56,722 bases of DNA from the NCBI GenBank assembly GCA_001508155.1, contig LGFI01000013.1, positions 1 to 56,722 on the forward strand, in the 5' to 3' direction. Position numbers and translations under genes: made by a program. The stretch is from Acetothermia bacterium 64_32. Its GTDB lineage: Bacteria; Bipolaricaulota; Bipolaricaulia; Bipolaricaulales; Bipolaricaulaceae. The notes below the pieces were generated by a model. It did not search any database. It was not told the origin of the DNA and saw only the letters and a list, made by a program, of their open reading frames with translations. Within the stretch, counting starts at the first letter, position 1. Every line of letters starts with the position of its first letter. Positions 15,561 through 26,909 of this stretch are shown piece by piece.

Positions 15561-17210
15561 ATGTATCTCGAGGCCCGCGCCAGGGCCGCCCTAAGGGGCG
15601 CGCTCTCCGCCCTGGGGGTGCCCAGCCCTGGTCAGATTCCCATTGACCGCCCGCCCCGCCCCGAGCTGGGGGACCTGTCCACCCGGCTGGCCTATCTCCT
15701 CACAAAGGAAACGGGGGCTCCACCCCAGGAGGTCGCCCAGGCCCTGGCAGAGGAGCTCTCCAAGCACCCCGACCTCGAGGACGTCCGGGCGGAGCAGGGC
15801 TTTGTCAACCTCCGGTTTCGTCCCCAAGCCCTGTGGGAGGCCCTGAGGGTGATCCTACGGCAAGGGGAGGCCTACGGCCGGCAGGACCTGGGGAAGGGTC
15901 GAAAGCTCCAGGTGGAGTTCGTCTCCTCAAACCCCACCGGCCCCTTGACCGTGGGGCACGGCCGCCAGGCGGCCTTGGGGGACGTCCTGGCCGAGCTCTT
16001 CTCCCAGCTCGGCTGGGAGGTGACCCGCGAGTACTACCTGAACGACGAAGGACGCCAGATCGACCTTTTGGCCCAGTCCCTATGGGCCCGCTACCGGCAG
16101 GCCCTGGGGGAGGACCAACCCCTCCCGGAAGGGGGTTACCAAGGGGATTACCTCATCCCGATAGGGGAAGAGCTCGCCCGAAGCTGGGGGGATCGCTACC
16201 CGAACTGGAACGAGGAGGCCCAAGGGGTCTTCCGGAAGCAGGCGGTAGACCGCATGATGCGCATGATAAAGGAGGACCTTGCGGCGTTCGGGGTCCGGTT
16301 CGACGTGTGGACCAGGGAAGGGGACCTCCACCGGCGGGGGTTGGTCCGGGAGACGCTCAAGGAGCTCCAGCGGCGGGGGGCGGTGTATGAGAAGGACGGC
16401 GCCCTGTGGATGCGGTCGAGGGAGCACGGCCTTGCTCGCGATCCGGTGCTTGTCCGCTCGGACGGGAGCCCCACTTACCTCATGGTGGACATCGCCTACC
16501 ACGTGGACAAGTACAGGCGGGGGTTTGTTCGGGTGGTGGACGTGCAAGGGGCCGACCACGCCGAGGAACAAAAGCAGGTGAAGCTCGCCCTGCGCATCCT
16601 CGGACTTCCCGAAGGGTTCCTCGACTACTGTGTTCACCAGTTCGTCACCCTCAGGGGGAGGGAGGGGGTGGAGAGGATGTCCACCCGGGCCGGCCACTTC
16701 ATCCGCCTGGGGGACCTGATCCGGGAACTGGGCCGGGACGTGGTCCGCTACTTCATGGTGATGAGGAAGCCCGAATCGCACCTTACGTTCGATTACGAGC
16801 TCGCCAAGAAGACCAGCATGGACAACCCAGTCTACTACGTTCAGTACGCCCACACCCGTATCGCCTCCATCTTCCGCGAAGCAGAGAAGTCCGGAGAGTT
16901 CCTCCCACCTCACGCCTCACACGTCACGGAGGTCGACCTTTCTCCCCTGACCGACCCGGCGGAGCTCGCCCTGATAAAGGAGCTTGACAGGTTCCCCGAT
17001 GTGCTGGCCCAGGCCGCCGGTTTCGCCCCCCATCTCCTCTGTGAGTACCTGGAGGGCCTGGCAGCCGTTTTCCATCCCTACTACACGCGGGTGAGGGTGC
17101 TGGGACAGGGCAGGGCCACCCCGGCGCGGCTGGCGCTCCTTGCTGGGGTGAGGCTGGTGCTTCGGCGGGGCCTTTCGATCCTTGGGGTGTCCGCCCCCGA
17201 GGAGATGTAG
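15561..17210 (+). CDS. argS: Arginyl-tRNA synthetase
   Basis: A 549-residue class I synthetase. It has the N-terminal Add-1 tRNA-binding domain, the HIGH motif in SSNPTGPLTVGHGR, the YYLNDEGRQIDLLAQSL segment typical of ArgRS, a KMSKS-position RMSTRAG, and the DALR anticodon-binding domain at the C-terminus (KKTSMDNPVYYVQYAHTRI). The start ATG is one base after the spoVS stop, and the stop abuts the ftsY start, so the three genes are co-transcribed. Confidence 0.96.
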   Translation: MYLEARARAALRGALSALGVPSPGQIPIDRPPRPELGDLSTRLAYLLTKETGAPPQEVAQALAEELSKHPDLEDVRAEQGFVNLRFRPQALWEALRVILRQGEAYGRQDLGKGRKLQVEFVSSNPTGPLTVGHGRQAALGDVLAELFSQLGWEVTREYYLNDEGRQIDLLAQSLWARYRQALGEDQPLPEGGYQGDYLIPIGEELARSWGDRYPNWNEEAQGVFRKQAVDRMMRMIKEDLAAFGVRFDVWTREGDLHRRGLVRETLKELQRRGAVYEKDGALWMRSREHGLARDPVLVRSDGSPTYLMVDIAYHVDKYRRGFVRVVDVQGADHAEEQKQVKLALRILGLPEGFLDYCVHQFVTLRGREGVERMSTRAGHFIRLGDLIRELGRDVVRYFMVMRKPESHLTFDYELAKKTSMDNPVYYVQYAHTRIASIFREAEKSGEFLPPHASHVTEVDLSPLTDPAELALIKELDRFPDVLAQAAGFAPHLLCEYLEGLAAVFHPYYTRVRVLGQGRATPARLALLAGVRLVLRRGLSILGVSAPEEM

Positions 17211-18119
17211 ATGGCGCTCTGGCAGCGCCTTAGCCGCGGCCTTTCCCGGACCAGGGAGAGCCTGCTTGGTCCTCTTCAGTCCGCCCTCAGCGGCAGGACT
17301 GGCACCCCCGAGTTACTGGAAAAGCTCGAGGAGATCCTCATCTCGGCCGATGTGGGGGTTGAGGCCGCCGCAGACATCGTGGCCGGCCTGAAGGAACGGC
17401 TTGACAAGGGAGGGGACCTGGAGATGGCGCTGGAGGAAATCGTAGCCGGGCTTTTGGCCGAGGCGGAGGTGAGCTGGTCCCCACCCCCCCATCGCCCCGG
17501 GGTGATCTTGTTCGTCGGGGTGAACGGCTCCGGGAAGACCACCACCTGCGCCAAGGTGGCCCATCTACTCAAGGGGGAGGGCAGAAGCGTTCTTATTGCC
17601 GCTGCGGACACGTTCCGGGCTGCGGCCATCGAACAGCTCACGGAGCTTGGGGAAGAGGTGGGAGCGGAGGTGATAACCCACCGGGCCGGGGCGGATCCCG
17701 GGGCGGTGGTGCACGATGCCCTGGTACACGCCAAGGGAAAGGGTTACGATTTCGTCTTGATTGACACGGCCGGGCGGCTTCAGACCAAGCGGCCACTTAT
17801 GGAGGAGCTGGGGAAGGTGTGCCGGGTGGTTGAGAAGGTTTGCGGCCGGGCACCTGATGAACGGGTGCTGGTCATCGACGCCACGGTGGGCCAAAACGCG
17901 GTCTCACAGGCCAGGCTTTTCAACGAGGCGGTCGGGCTCACGGGCCTTTGCGTGACCAAGCTCGACGGCACGGCCAAGGGTGGGGCGGTGATCCCCATCT
18001 GGCGCACACTTAGGATCCCCATCCTGTGGGTGGGATACGGGAAGGGCCTGGAGGACCTGCAGCCGTTCCAAGCCCGAACCTTCGCCCGAGCCCTGATAGT
18101 GTCCCACGAAAATTCGTAG
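17211..18119 (+). CDS. ftsY: Signal recognition particle receptor FtsY
   Basis: A 302-residue SRP-receptor GTPase that docks ribosome-SRP complexes at the membrane. It has the N-terminal four-helix bundle, then G1 GVNGSGKT at residues 103-110, [11 protein letters not shown], the G3 [11 protein letters not shown], and G4 [10 protein letters not shown] with the closing [12 protein letters not shown]. There is no long acidic A domain, as in many thermophiles. It begins immediately after the argS stop. Confidence 0.96.
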   Translation: MALWQRLSRGLSRTRESLLGPLQSALSGRTGTPELLEKLEEILISADVGVEAAADIVAGLKERLDKGGDLEMALEEIVAGLLAEAEVSWSPPPHRPGVILFVGVNGSGKTTTCAKVAHLLKGEGRSVLIAAADTFRAAAIEQLTELGEEVGAEVITHRAGADPGAVVHDALVHAKGKGYDFVLIDTAGRLQTKRPLMEELGKVCRVVEKVCGRAPDERVLVIDATVGQNAVSQARLFNEAVGLTGLCVTKLDGTAKGGAVIPIWRTLRIPILWVGYGKGLEDLQPFQARTFARALIVSHENS

Positions 18120-18152
18120 ATCTTAGGGGAGCTCCCTTTCGAGATTAAGGCC

Positions 18153-18180
18153 CCCGCAAGATCCTGTAGAATCTCGCGGG
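18153..18180. promoter_or_regulatory. Inverted repeat over a possible -10 box upstream of ppdK
   Basis: CCCGCAAGAT and ATCTCGCGGG pair at nine of ten positions around an eight-base loop. The loop and right arm include TAGAAT (18167-18172), a possible -10 hexamer; the -35 side (ATTAAG) is poor. It could be an operator for ppdK or a weak terminator for ftsY. Confidence 0.4.
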
Positions 18181-18199
18181 ACATAATTAGGAGGTGACG

Positions 18200-20917
<2,718 letters not shown>

Positions 20918-20928
20918 CGCCTTGCCCC

Positions 20929-20960
20929 AAGGGGGGAGGGCATTTGCCCCTCCCCCCTTT
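20929..20960 (+). terminator. Intrinsic terminator after ppdK
   Basis: AAGGGGGGAGGGC pairs with GCCCCTCCCCCCTT around ATTTG, followed by a short T run. It separates ppdK from the riboswitch-controlled operon. Confidence 0.75.
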
Positions 20961-20987
20961 GAACCGGGACCGGCTTCCGGTTACCAT
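20959..20987 (+). promoter_or_regulatory. Promoter of the tungstate/molybdate-Moco operon
   Basis: TTGAAC (20959-20964), a 17-base spacer and TACCAT (20982-20987). Transcription would start near 20994, immediately before the first paired bases of the riboswitch. Confidence 0.5.
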
Positions 20988-20997
20988 ACGCCTGCGG

Positions 20998-21096
20998 AAT
21001 CTCCGACCCGTGACTCCTACGGGCGCCCGCCTAGGGAGCACGGGCGATAGGGTATGGCTGGAAACGGCCATGCCTCCCGTGTTTGGAAAGGAGGTT
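20998..21096 (+). ncRNA. Moco-type (molybdenum/tungsten cofactor) riboswitch
   Basis: P1 is formed by AATCTCC (20998-21004) and GGAGGTT (21090-21096), with one G-U pair. Inside are hairpins CCCGT/ACGGG (around 21008-21022), CGCCCG/CGGGCG (around 21024-21046) and a stem ATGGC/GCCAT that encloses GGAAAC, followed by the conserved-looking GCCTCCCG and GGAAAGGAGG. This layout matches what I remember of the Moco RNA motif. The 3' strand of P1 is the ribosome binding site for the GTG at 21101, so ligand binding should block translation. The downstream genes import molybdate/tungstate and make the cofactor, the expected regulon. It cannot be told from sequence alone whether Moco or the tungsten form is sensed. 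Confidence 0.8.
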
Positions 21097-21100
21097 CGAC

Positions 21101-22048
21101 GTGAGAGGGTTCCTCGGGCTTGGCGTCCTCGCCCTGTTTTTCCTTTTCTGCCAGGCCGCTCAAGAGCTCGTCGTCTTCCACGCCGGTAGCCTATCCCTGC
21201 CGCTGGCGCGGCTCGGCGAGGCCTTTTGCGCCCTCCATCCGGAGGTTCACCTCTCCCTGGAGCCCTCCGGGAGCCTGGTGGCCGCCAGGAAGGTCTCCGA
21301 GCTGGGCCGGGAGGCGGATCTGGTGATCTCGGCCGACTGGCAGGTGATCGAGGAGCTCCTCGTTCCCGAACACGCCGCCTTCCTGATCCGGTTCGCCCGC
21401 AACGAGATGGTGATCGCCTACACCGATCGCTCCCTCTATTCCGACGAGATAACCCCCGACAACTGGTACGAGGTCCTGCTGCGGGACGGGGTGATCTTCG
21501 GCCATTCCGATCCGGACCTCGACCCCTGCGGGTACCGCACGCTCCTTTTGTGGCAGCTTTCCGAGCTTTACTACGGGGTCCCCGGGCTATATGAGGAGCT
21601 TTCCGCCCGCTGTCCACCAGGGAACACCCGGCCCAAGGCGGTGGAGCTCATCGCCCTGCTTGAGTCCGGGGACATGGACTACGCCTTCGAGTACCGGTCG
21701 GTGGCCGCCCAGCACGGTCTTGCGTTCGTGGAGCTCCCCCCGGAGATCAATTTGGGCCACCCTGACCAGGCCGACTTCTACGCCCAGGCCAAGGTGGAGA
21801 TCGCAGGCAAGGCCCCGGGGGAGGCAATGGAGATCCGGGGAACCCCCATCGTGTACGGCCTCACCATCCCCTACTGTGCCCCCCATCCAGAACTCGCCTT
21901 GGAGTTCGTGGAGTTCTTGCTCGGGCCGGAGGGGCGGAGGATCCTGGAGGGGTGCGGGCAACCTCCACTTGTCCCCCCGGTGGCAAGCCCCGGCTGGGAA
22001 GCCCTTCCCCCACCCCTAAAGGGGCTGGCCGTGCCCGAAAGGAGGTGA
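21101..22048 (+). CDS. wtpA: Tungstate/molybdate-binding protein, WtpA-like (copy 1)
   Basis: A 315-residue exported binding protein. The signal peptide (MRGFLGLGVLALFFLFCQAA) is followed by LVVFHAGSLSLPLARLGEAF, the oxyanion-binding start of ModA/WtpA proteins, then EPSGSLVAARKVSELGREAD. YGLTIPYCAPHPELALEFVE is the archaeal-type WtpA C-terminal signature. It delivers tungstate or molybdate to the permease-ATPase encoded downstream. The GTG at 21101 is chosen because GGAGG lies six bases upstream; earlier in-frame codons fall inside the riboswitch. First gene of the operon. Confidence 0.9.
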   Translation: MRGFLGLGVLALFFLFCQAAQELVVFHAGSLSLPLARLGEAFCALHPEVHLSLEPSGSLVAARKVSELGREADLVISADWQVIEELLVPEHAAFLIRFARNEMVIAYTDRSLYSDEITPDNWYEVLLRDGVIFGHSDPDLDPCGYRTLLLWQLSELYYGVPGLYEELSARCPPGNTRPKAVELIALLESGDMDYAFEYRSVAAQHGLAFVELPPEINLGHPDQADFYAQAKVEIAGKAPGEAMEIRGTPIVYGLTIPYCAPHPELALEFVEFLLGPEGRRILEGCGQPPLVPPVASPGWEALPPPLKGLAVPERR

Positions 22049-22104
22049 AAGCCGGGAAGAGGTCAGCCTTTAAGCTGCGCCAAACCCAAAAGGAGGTGGA
22101 CTCA

Positions 22105-23064
22105 ATGCGAAGGCTGGTGGCGCTAGTCGTCGCTGTCCTTCTGGCTCCCCTATTGGGGGTGGCCGAGGAGCCCCAGAGCGTGCTCACGGTGACCTTTGGG
22201 GAGAGGACGATCAGCCTTACCATGGAGGAGCTTGGGGCCCTTCCCTCCTACCAGGGGATGGGGGGGTTTGTTACCAGCGCCGGCAAGGTCCATCCCCCGG
22301 TGGAGTACAAAGGGGTGCTCCTCCAGGACCTGTGTGCTCTTGTGGGGGGGATAGGGCCAGGGGACGTGGTGCGGGTTATCGCCAGGGATGGCTACACCAT
22401 GGCCCTTACCTACGAGCAGGTGGTAGGAGGGGTGTTCGACGCCTATGATGTGGCCACCGGGAAGGCGGTGGATTTCCCAGGGCCGCTTCGGCCCGTGCTC
22501 GCCTACGAGCGCGAAGGGAAGTCCCTCTCCGAGCAGGCCGGGGGCCCGCTCCGCCTGGTGGTGCTGGGGGCCCGGGAGGTGGTCACCGACGGGCACTGGT
22601 GGGTCAAGTGGGTGAAGGCCATAGAGATCGGGGAGGCAGTGGAGCCCTGGGTCCTGCGCCTGGAGGGGGCCATCACCGCCACCGTGGACATGGCTACCTT
22701 CGAGGCCGGGGCCGCCCCGGGCTGCCACGGCAGGTCATGGCAGGACGACAATGGCCGTACCTGGACCGGTATCCCCTTGTGGCTCTTTCTGGGCTACGTG
22801 GACGATGAAATCCAGCACGGGGACGGCGCGTTCAACGATGCCCTGGCCGAGGCCGGCTACACGGTGGAGGTGGTGGCCGCCGACGGCTACACCGTGATCC
22901 TCGACAGCCGCCTGATCGCCCGCAACGATGGGGTCCTCCTGGCCTACCTCTTGGATGGAGCCCCCTTGCCCGGGGACTACCGGCCCCTGCGCCTGGTGGG
23001 CCAAGCCCTGGAGAAATCAAGCTGGGTGAGCTCTGTGGTGGCCATCCGGCTCCTTCTTCCCTGA
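22105..23064 (+). CDS. Exported tandem molybdopterin-oxidoreductase-fold protein
   Basis: A 319-residue protein with a signal peptide (MRRLVALVVAVLLAPLLGVA). It has two copies of a domain like the molybdopterin-binding domain of sulfite oxidases. Copy one runs from VTFGERTISLTMEELGALPS to the WVKWVKAIEI end; copy two runs from VLRLEGAI through WTGIPLWLFLGYVDD and VVAADGYTVILDSRLIARND to the end. Short archaeal proteins of this kind are known near tungstate transporters. The active-site Cys environment of true sulfite oxidases is not obvious; the only Cys in copy two is in PGCHGRSW. It may bind a pterin or metal, or be a scaffold. The ATG at 22105 follows AGGAGG by eight bases. Confidence 0.75.
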   Translation: MRRLVALVVAVLLAPLLGVAEEPQSVLTVTFGERTISLTMEELGALPSYQGMGGFVTSAGKVHPPVEYKGVLLQDLCALVGGIGPGDVVRVIARDGYTMALTYEQVVGGVFDAYDVATGKAVDFPGPLRPVLAYEREGKSLSEQAGGPLRLVVLGAREVVTDGHWWVKWVKAIEIGEAVEPWVLRLEGAITATVDMATFEAGAAPGCHGRSWQDDNGRTWTGIPLWLFLGYVDDEIQHGDGAFNDALAEAGYTVEVVAADGYTVILDSRLIARNDGVLLAYLLDGAPLPGDYRPLRLVGQALEKSSWVSSVVAIRLLLP

Positions 23065-23114
23065 GGGCCTGGGGATGCCGGCCCCGGGGCCGGTTCCCCC
23101 CTTAAGGAGGGAAG

Positions 23115-24122
23115 ATGAAAGGGAAGTGTCTAGTACTGCTCCTTTTTTCCCTCGGCGCGATGGCCTTCCCCCAGCAGCTCAGGCTGCTTGTGGCCGGGAG
23201 CCTGATGGTCCCCTTCCAAGCCCTGGAGGCGGCCTTCGAGGCGCAGAACCCCGGGGTAGACGTGCTGGTGGAGGGGCACGGGAGCATCCAGTGCATCCGC
23301 CACGTGACCGAGCTGGGGCAGGCCGCCGACCTGGTGGCGGTGGCGGACTGGTCCCTGATCCCCCTGCTCATGTACCCCACCGGCCATGCCACCTGGACCC
23401 TGAGGTTTGCCTCCAACCGCCTGGGGATCGCCTACACCCCGGAAAGCGCCTATGCTCAGGAGATGGGGCAAGATAACTGGTACCGGATACTGGCCAGGCC
23501 GGATGTCCGGTTCGGCTTTTCCGACCCCAGGTTCGATGCCTGCGGCTACCGCACCCTGATGTTGCTTCGCCTTGCCGACCTCTATTACGGGGAGGAGGTG
23601 TTTGCCGGCCTCTTGGAGGGGGAGTTCGTTTATCCTTTCCGGCTCGTATCCTATGGGGAGGAGAGCGAGATCTTGGTGCCGGAGGTGGTGCAGCCCCGGC
23701 CGGGGAGCCGGATCACCCTGCGGGGCTCGAGCGTGGGGCTGCTGGGGCTGCTTGAGACCGGGGATCTGGATTACGGCTTCCAGTACGAGTCCGTGGCCCG
23801 GCAGCATGGGCTTTGTTTCCTCTCCCTGCCGCCGCAGATGGACCTGAGCGAGGCCGGGCTTTCCGAGCTCTATTCCCGGGTCCGGGTGCACCTCGCCTTC
23901 CGACGTTTTCAGACCGTAACCCCGGCCTTCCAAGGGAGGCCCATCGTCTACGGGCTCACCATCCCCACTGCGGCGCCCCACCCCGAGCTGGCTGCGGGCT
24001 TCATCCGGTTCCTGCTCGGCCCCCAGGGAAAAAAGATCATGGGGGAAAGCCACCAGCCGCTTCTTCCCTCCCCGGAGGCGGACGAGCCCCAGGCCCTCCC
24101 CGCAGGGGTTCTTCCACCATGA
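23115..24122 (+). CDS. Tungstate/molybdate-binding protein, WtpA-like (copy 2)
   Basis: A 335-residue exported protein paralogous to copy 1. A signal peptide is followed by LRLLVAGSLMVPFQALEAAF, VEGHGSIQCIRHVTELGQAA, DACGYRTLMLLRLADLYYGE and YGLTIPTAAPHPELAAGFIR. Several oxyanion-contact regions differ from copy 1: GHGSIQ replaces PSGSLV, and the pocket-flanking sequence has diverged. The two proteins may therefore differ in tungstate versus molybdate preference. AAGGAGG precedes the ATG, and its stop overlaps the permease start by four bases. Confidence 0.88.
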   Translation: MKGKCLVLLLFSLGAMAFPQQLRLLVAGSLMVPFQALEAAFEAQNPGVDVLVEGHGSIQCIRHVTELGQAADLVAVADWSLIPLLMYPTGHATWTLRFASNRLGIAYTPESAYAQEMGQDNWYRILARPDVRFGFSDPRFDACGYRTLMLLRLADLYYGEEVFAGLLEGEFVYPFRLVSYGEESEILVPEVVQPRPGSRITLRGSSVGLLGLLETGDLDYGFQYESVARQHGLCFLSLPPQMDLSEAGLSELYSRVRVHLAFRRFQTVTPAFQGRPIVYGLTIPTAAPHPELAAGFIRFLLGPQGKKIMGESHQPLLPSPEADEPQALPAGVLPP

Positions 24123-24895
24123 GGGTGAAGCTTGGCTCCCTTGGGGTGGCCTTCTCTCTCCTTGGGCTCATCTTGGTCGCCTTCATAGCCTGGCCCCTAA
24201 TCAAGACCGGCATCTCCTCCCGGCCCGGGGAGCTTTGGGAGACGATCCTCGATCCGGAGGTACGGGGGGCCATCGGCCTCACCTTCTACGCCGCCGCCAT
24301 AGCCACCGGTGTCGGGCTTGTGCTGGGGGTCCCGCTAGCATATATCCTCGCTCGTCACCGTTTCCCGGGGAAGGCCCTGATCCAGGGGCTGATAGATCTG
24401 CCCATCGTGGTGCCCCACACCGCAGCCGGGATCGCCCTGTTGCTTGTGTTCGGAAGGCAAGGCTTTCTGGGCAGGGCGTTTGAAGCGGTGGGGGTGAGGT
24501 TCGTATCCTCTCTTCCCGGGATCGTGGTGGCGATGCTTTTTGTGAGCGTGCCGTTCCTTGTGAACGCGGCCCGGGAGGGGTTTTCGGCGGTGGACGAGCG
24601 GCTGGAGCGGGCGGCCCGCACCCTGGGGGCGGGGCCCTGGGCTACCTTCTTTCAGGTGGCGTTACCCTTGGCCAAAAGGGGCATCCTGTCCGGGGCCATC
24701 CTCATGTGGGCCCGAGGCCTCTCCGAGTTCGGCGCGGTGATGATCTTGGCTTACCACCCCATGACCGCGCCGGTGCTCCTTTACCAGCGCTTTGAGTCCT
24801 ACGGCCTTTCCTATGCCCGGCCCCTGGTGGTGTGGATCCTGATCACTACCCTGGCGGTGTTCCTGGCCCTCAGGATGGTGGGGAGGAGGGGATGA
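24119..24895 (+). CDS. wtpB: Tungstate/molybdate ABC transporter permease (WtpB/ModB family)
   Basis: A 258-residue inner-membrane permease with about six predicted helices. GLTFYAAAIATGVGLVLGVP, LIDLPIVVPHTAAGIALLL and the cytoplasmic coupling loop ERAARTLGAGPWATFFQVAL are typical of ModB/WtpB. GLSEFGAVMILAYHPMTAPV is a diagnostic sequence of molybdate/tungstate permeases. Both its ends overlap neighbours in ATGA arrangements. It would serve both binding proteins, since only one permease is encoded. Confidence 0.93.
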   Translation: MRVKLGSLGVAFSLLGLILVAFIAWPLIKTGISSRPGELWETILDPEVRGAIGLTFYAAAIATGVGLVLGVPLAYILARHRFPGKALIQGLIDLPIVVPHTAAGIALLLVFGRQGFLGRAFEAVGVRFVSSLPGIVVAMLFVSVPFLVNAAREGFSAVDERLERAARTLGAGPWATFFQVALPLAKRGILSGAILMWARGLSEFGAVMILAYHPMTAPVLLYQRFESYGLSYARPLVVWILITTLAVFLALRMVGRRG

Positions 24896-25941
24896 AGGGC
24901 GCCTCGCTGGTGCTGGAGGACCTCAGGGTCAAGGCAGGCTCCTTCCTCCTCTCCGGGGTGGATCTGCGGGTGCGGGGGGGAGGGTACCTGGTGATCCTGG
25001 GGCCCACCGGGGCGGGGAAGACGGTGCTCCTGGAGGCGGTGGCTGGACTGCGGCGCCCGGCGGCCGGGCGGGTGCTCCTGGGGGGGGAGGACGTCACCCC
25101 CCTGCCCCCGGAAAGGCGGAATGTGGGGTACGTATTTCAGGACCACGCCCTGTTCCCCCACCTCTCCGTCTTCGGCAACATCGCCTTCGGCCTCCGGCTG
25201 CGGCGGCTCCCCCGAAGGGAGCTGGCCCGAAGGGTGGAGGGGATGGCCCGGCTTTTGGGCATAGAAAAGCTCCTCCCCCGGAGGATAGAGGGCCTGAGCG
25301 GGGGGGAGAGGCAACGGGTGGCCCTGGCCCGGGCCCTGGTCATCCAGCCCCGGGCCCTGCTCCTGGACGAGCCCCTCTCCTCCCTGGACCCCGCCCGCCG
25401 CCAGGAACTGCAGCGGCTGCTTGAACACCTCCACCAGGAACTCCTACCCACCGTGCTCCATGTGACCCACGACTTCGAGGAGGCAGTGGCCCTAGGGGAG
25501 GAGATAGCGGTGCTGCAGGAGGGGAGGATCGCCCAGGTGGGCCCGGCGGAGGAGGTGTTCAGGCGGCCGGCCACCCCGGAGGTGGCCGAGTTCCTCGGCG
25601 CCCGGAACGTGCTTTCCGGACAGGTATCCCCGGACGGAAGGAGATTCAAGTTGGACGGGACGGAGCTCGAGGTGGTGAGCCGGCTTTCCGGGCCGGCCCA
25701 CGCCGCGGTGCGGCCGGAGGACATCCTGCTTTCCCTCTCCCCCATCGCCACCAGTGCCCGGAATTGCCTGCGGGGGAGGGTGATGGGGATCGAAAGGAAG
25801 GGCCCCCTGGTCTACGTAACGGTGGACGTGCCGCCAACCTTCATCGTTGCCATCACCCCAGAGTCCCTCTCCGAGCTCGGCCTTGCTGAGGGGATGGAGG
25901 TTTACCTTTCCTTCAAGGCCTCGGCGGTGCACGTCTTTTGA
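24892..25941 (+). CDS. wtpC: Tungstate/molybdate ABC transporter ATPase (WtpC/ModC family)
   Basis: A 349-residue ATPase. Walker A GPTGAGKT is at residues 37-44, then the Q-loop VGYVFQDHALFPHL, the signature LSGGERQR, Walker B ALLLDEPLSSLD and the switch His in HVTHDFEEA. The C-terminal TOBE/Mop-like region (AAVRPEDILLSLSP ... LVYVTVDVPPTFIVAITPES) often binds the oxyanion and stops uptake when it is abundant. It starts inside the permease stop codon and is followed after four bases by moaA. Confidence 0.93.
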   Translation: MKGASLVLEDLRVKAGSFLLSGVDLRVRGGGYLVILGPTGAGKTVLLEAVAGLRRPAAGRVLLGGEDVTPLPPERRNVGYVFQDHALFPHLSVFGNIAFGLRLRRLPRRELARRVEGMARLLGIEKLLPRRIEGLSGGERQRVALARALVIQPRALLLDEPLSSLDPARRQELQRLLEHLHQELLPTVLHVTHDFEEAVALGEEIAVLQEGRIAQVGPAEEVFRRPATPEVAEFLGARNVLSGQVSPDGRRFKLDGTELEVVSRLSGPAHAAVRPEDILLSLSPIATSARNCLRGRVMGIERKGPLVYVTVDVPPTFIVAITPESLSELGLAEGMEVYLSFKASAVHVF

Positions 25942-25945
25942 GGAA

Positions 25946-26908
25946 ATGGATAATCTTGATCGGTTCGGCCGCAAGATAAGCTACCTCAGGATATCGGTCA
26001 CCGACCGGTGCAACTTCCGGTGCGTCTACTGCATGCCCCCTCGTGGGGTGCCCTGGCGGCCGCACGGGGAGATCCTCCGCTACGAGGAGATCGTGCGGGT
26101 GGTACGGGCCGCGGCTACATTGGGGATAAGAAAGGTCAGGCTCACCGGAGGGGAGCCGCTGGTGAGGAGGGGCCTGGCTGACCTTGTGCGTGAGCTTTCG
26201 GAGATCCCTGGGATAGAGGAGGTGGTGCTTACCACCAACGGGGCGCTGCTTTCCGAGAACGCCGAGGCCTTGGCAGCGGCCGGGCTCTCCCGGGTGAACG
26301 TGTCCCTGGACACCCTGAGGCCGGAGCGGTTTCGGGAGATCACCCGCCTGGGGAGGCTCGAGGACGTGTGGGAGGGGATCCTGGCTGCCCGAAAGGCGGG
26401 GTTGGTCCCGATCAAGCTCAACGCGGTGGTGCTGCGGGGGGTGAACGAGGGCGAGGTGGCCGAGATAGCCGCCCTGGCCCGGGAGGGCTTCAAGGTGAGG
26501 TTCATCGAGTGGCTGCCCCTGGGCGGGGTGGGGGAGGCGGACCCCGGGTGGTTCGTTCCGTGGGAGGAGGTGCGGGCCCGGGTGGAGGGGGCCCTGGGCC
26601 CCCTAAGACCGCTCGGGGTCCAGGGGCCGGCGCGCGTGTTCTCCCTTCCCGGGGGAGGGGAGGTGGGCTTCATCGCCGCCCGCTCAGCCCCTTTTTGCCC
26701 CTCCTGCAACCGGATGCGCATCACCGCCGATGGAAAGCTCCGCCCCTGCCTCCTTTCCCCCTTGGAGATCGACCTCAAGGGTCCCTTGCGGGCCGGGGCC
26801 ACTCAGGACGAACTCGTAAGGCTCCTGGCCGAGGGCTTGAGGACGAAGCCCTGGGCCCACGGAGCGGAAGCCCCCAACGACCGGGGGATGTCGGAGATCG
26901 GAGGTTAA
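25946..26908 (+). CDS. moaA: GTP 3',8-cyclase MoaA
   Basis: A 320-residue radical-SAM enzyme that starts molybdopterin synthesis from GTP. The N-terminal iron-sulfur cluster ligands are Cys22, Cys26 and Cys29 (CNFRCVYC), and [15 protein letters not shown] binds SAM. The C-terminal second cluster uses the CPSC...C ligands in [19 protein letters not shown]. Length is normal. The tail ends with the MSEIGG-type sequence; the family usually has a conserved GG C-terminus, present here. The ATG follows GAGG closely and lies four bases after the ATPase stop. Confidence 0.96.
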   Translation: MDNLDRFGRKISYLRISVTDRCNFRCVYCMPPRGVPWRPHGEILRYEEIVRVVRAAATLGIRKVRLTGGEPLVRRGLADLVRELSEIPGIEEVVLTTNGALLSENAEALAAAGLSRVNVSLDTLRPERFREITRLGRLEDVWEGILAARKAGLVPIKLNAVVLRGVNEGEVAEIAALAREGFKVRFIEWLPLGGVGEADPGWFVPWEEVRARVEGALGPLRPLGVQGPARVFSLPGGGEVGFIAARSAPFCPSCNRMRITADGKLRPCLLSPLEIDLKGPLRAGATQDELVRLLAEGLRTKPWAHGAEAPNDRGMSEIGG

Positions 26909-26909
26909 G

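Noticed and set aside
22105-23064. Calling this gene a sulfite oxidase or YedY-type catalytic subunit
   Set aside because: It has two domains of the fold but lacks a recognisable catalytic Cys context and no haem or membrane partner is encoded.
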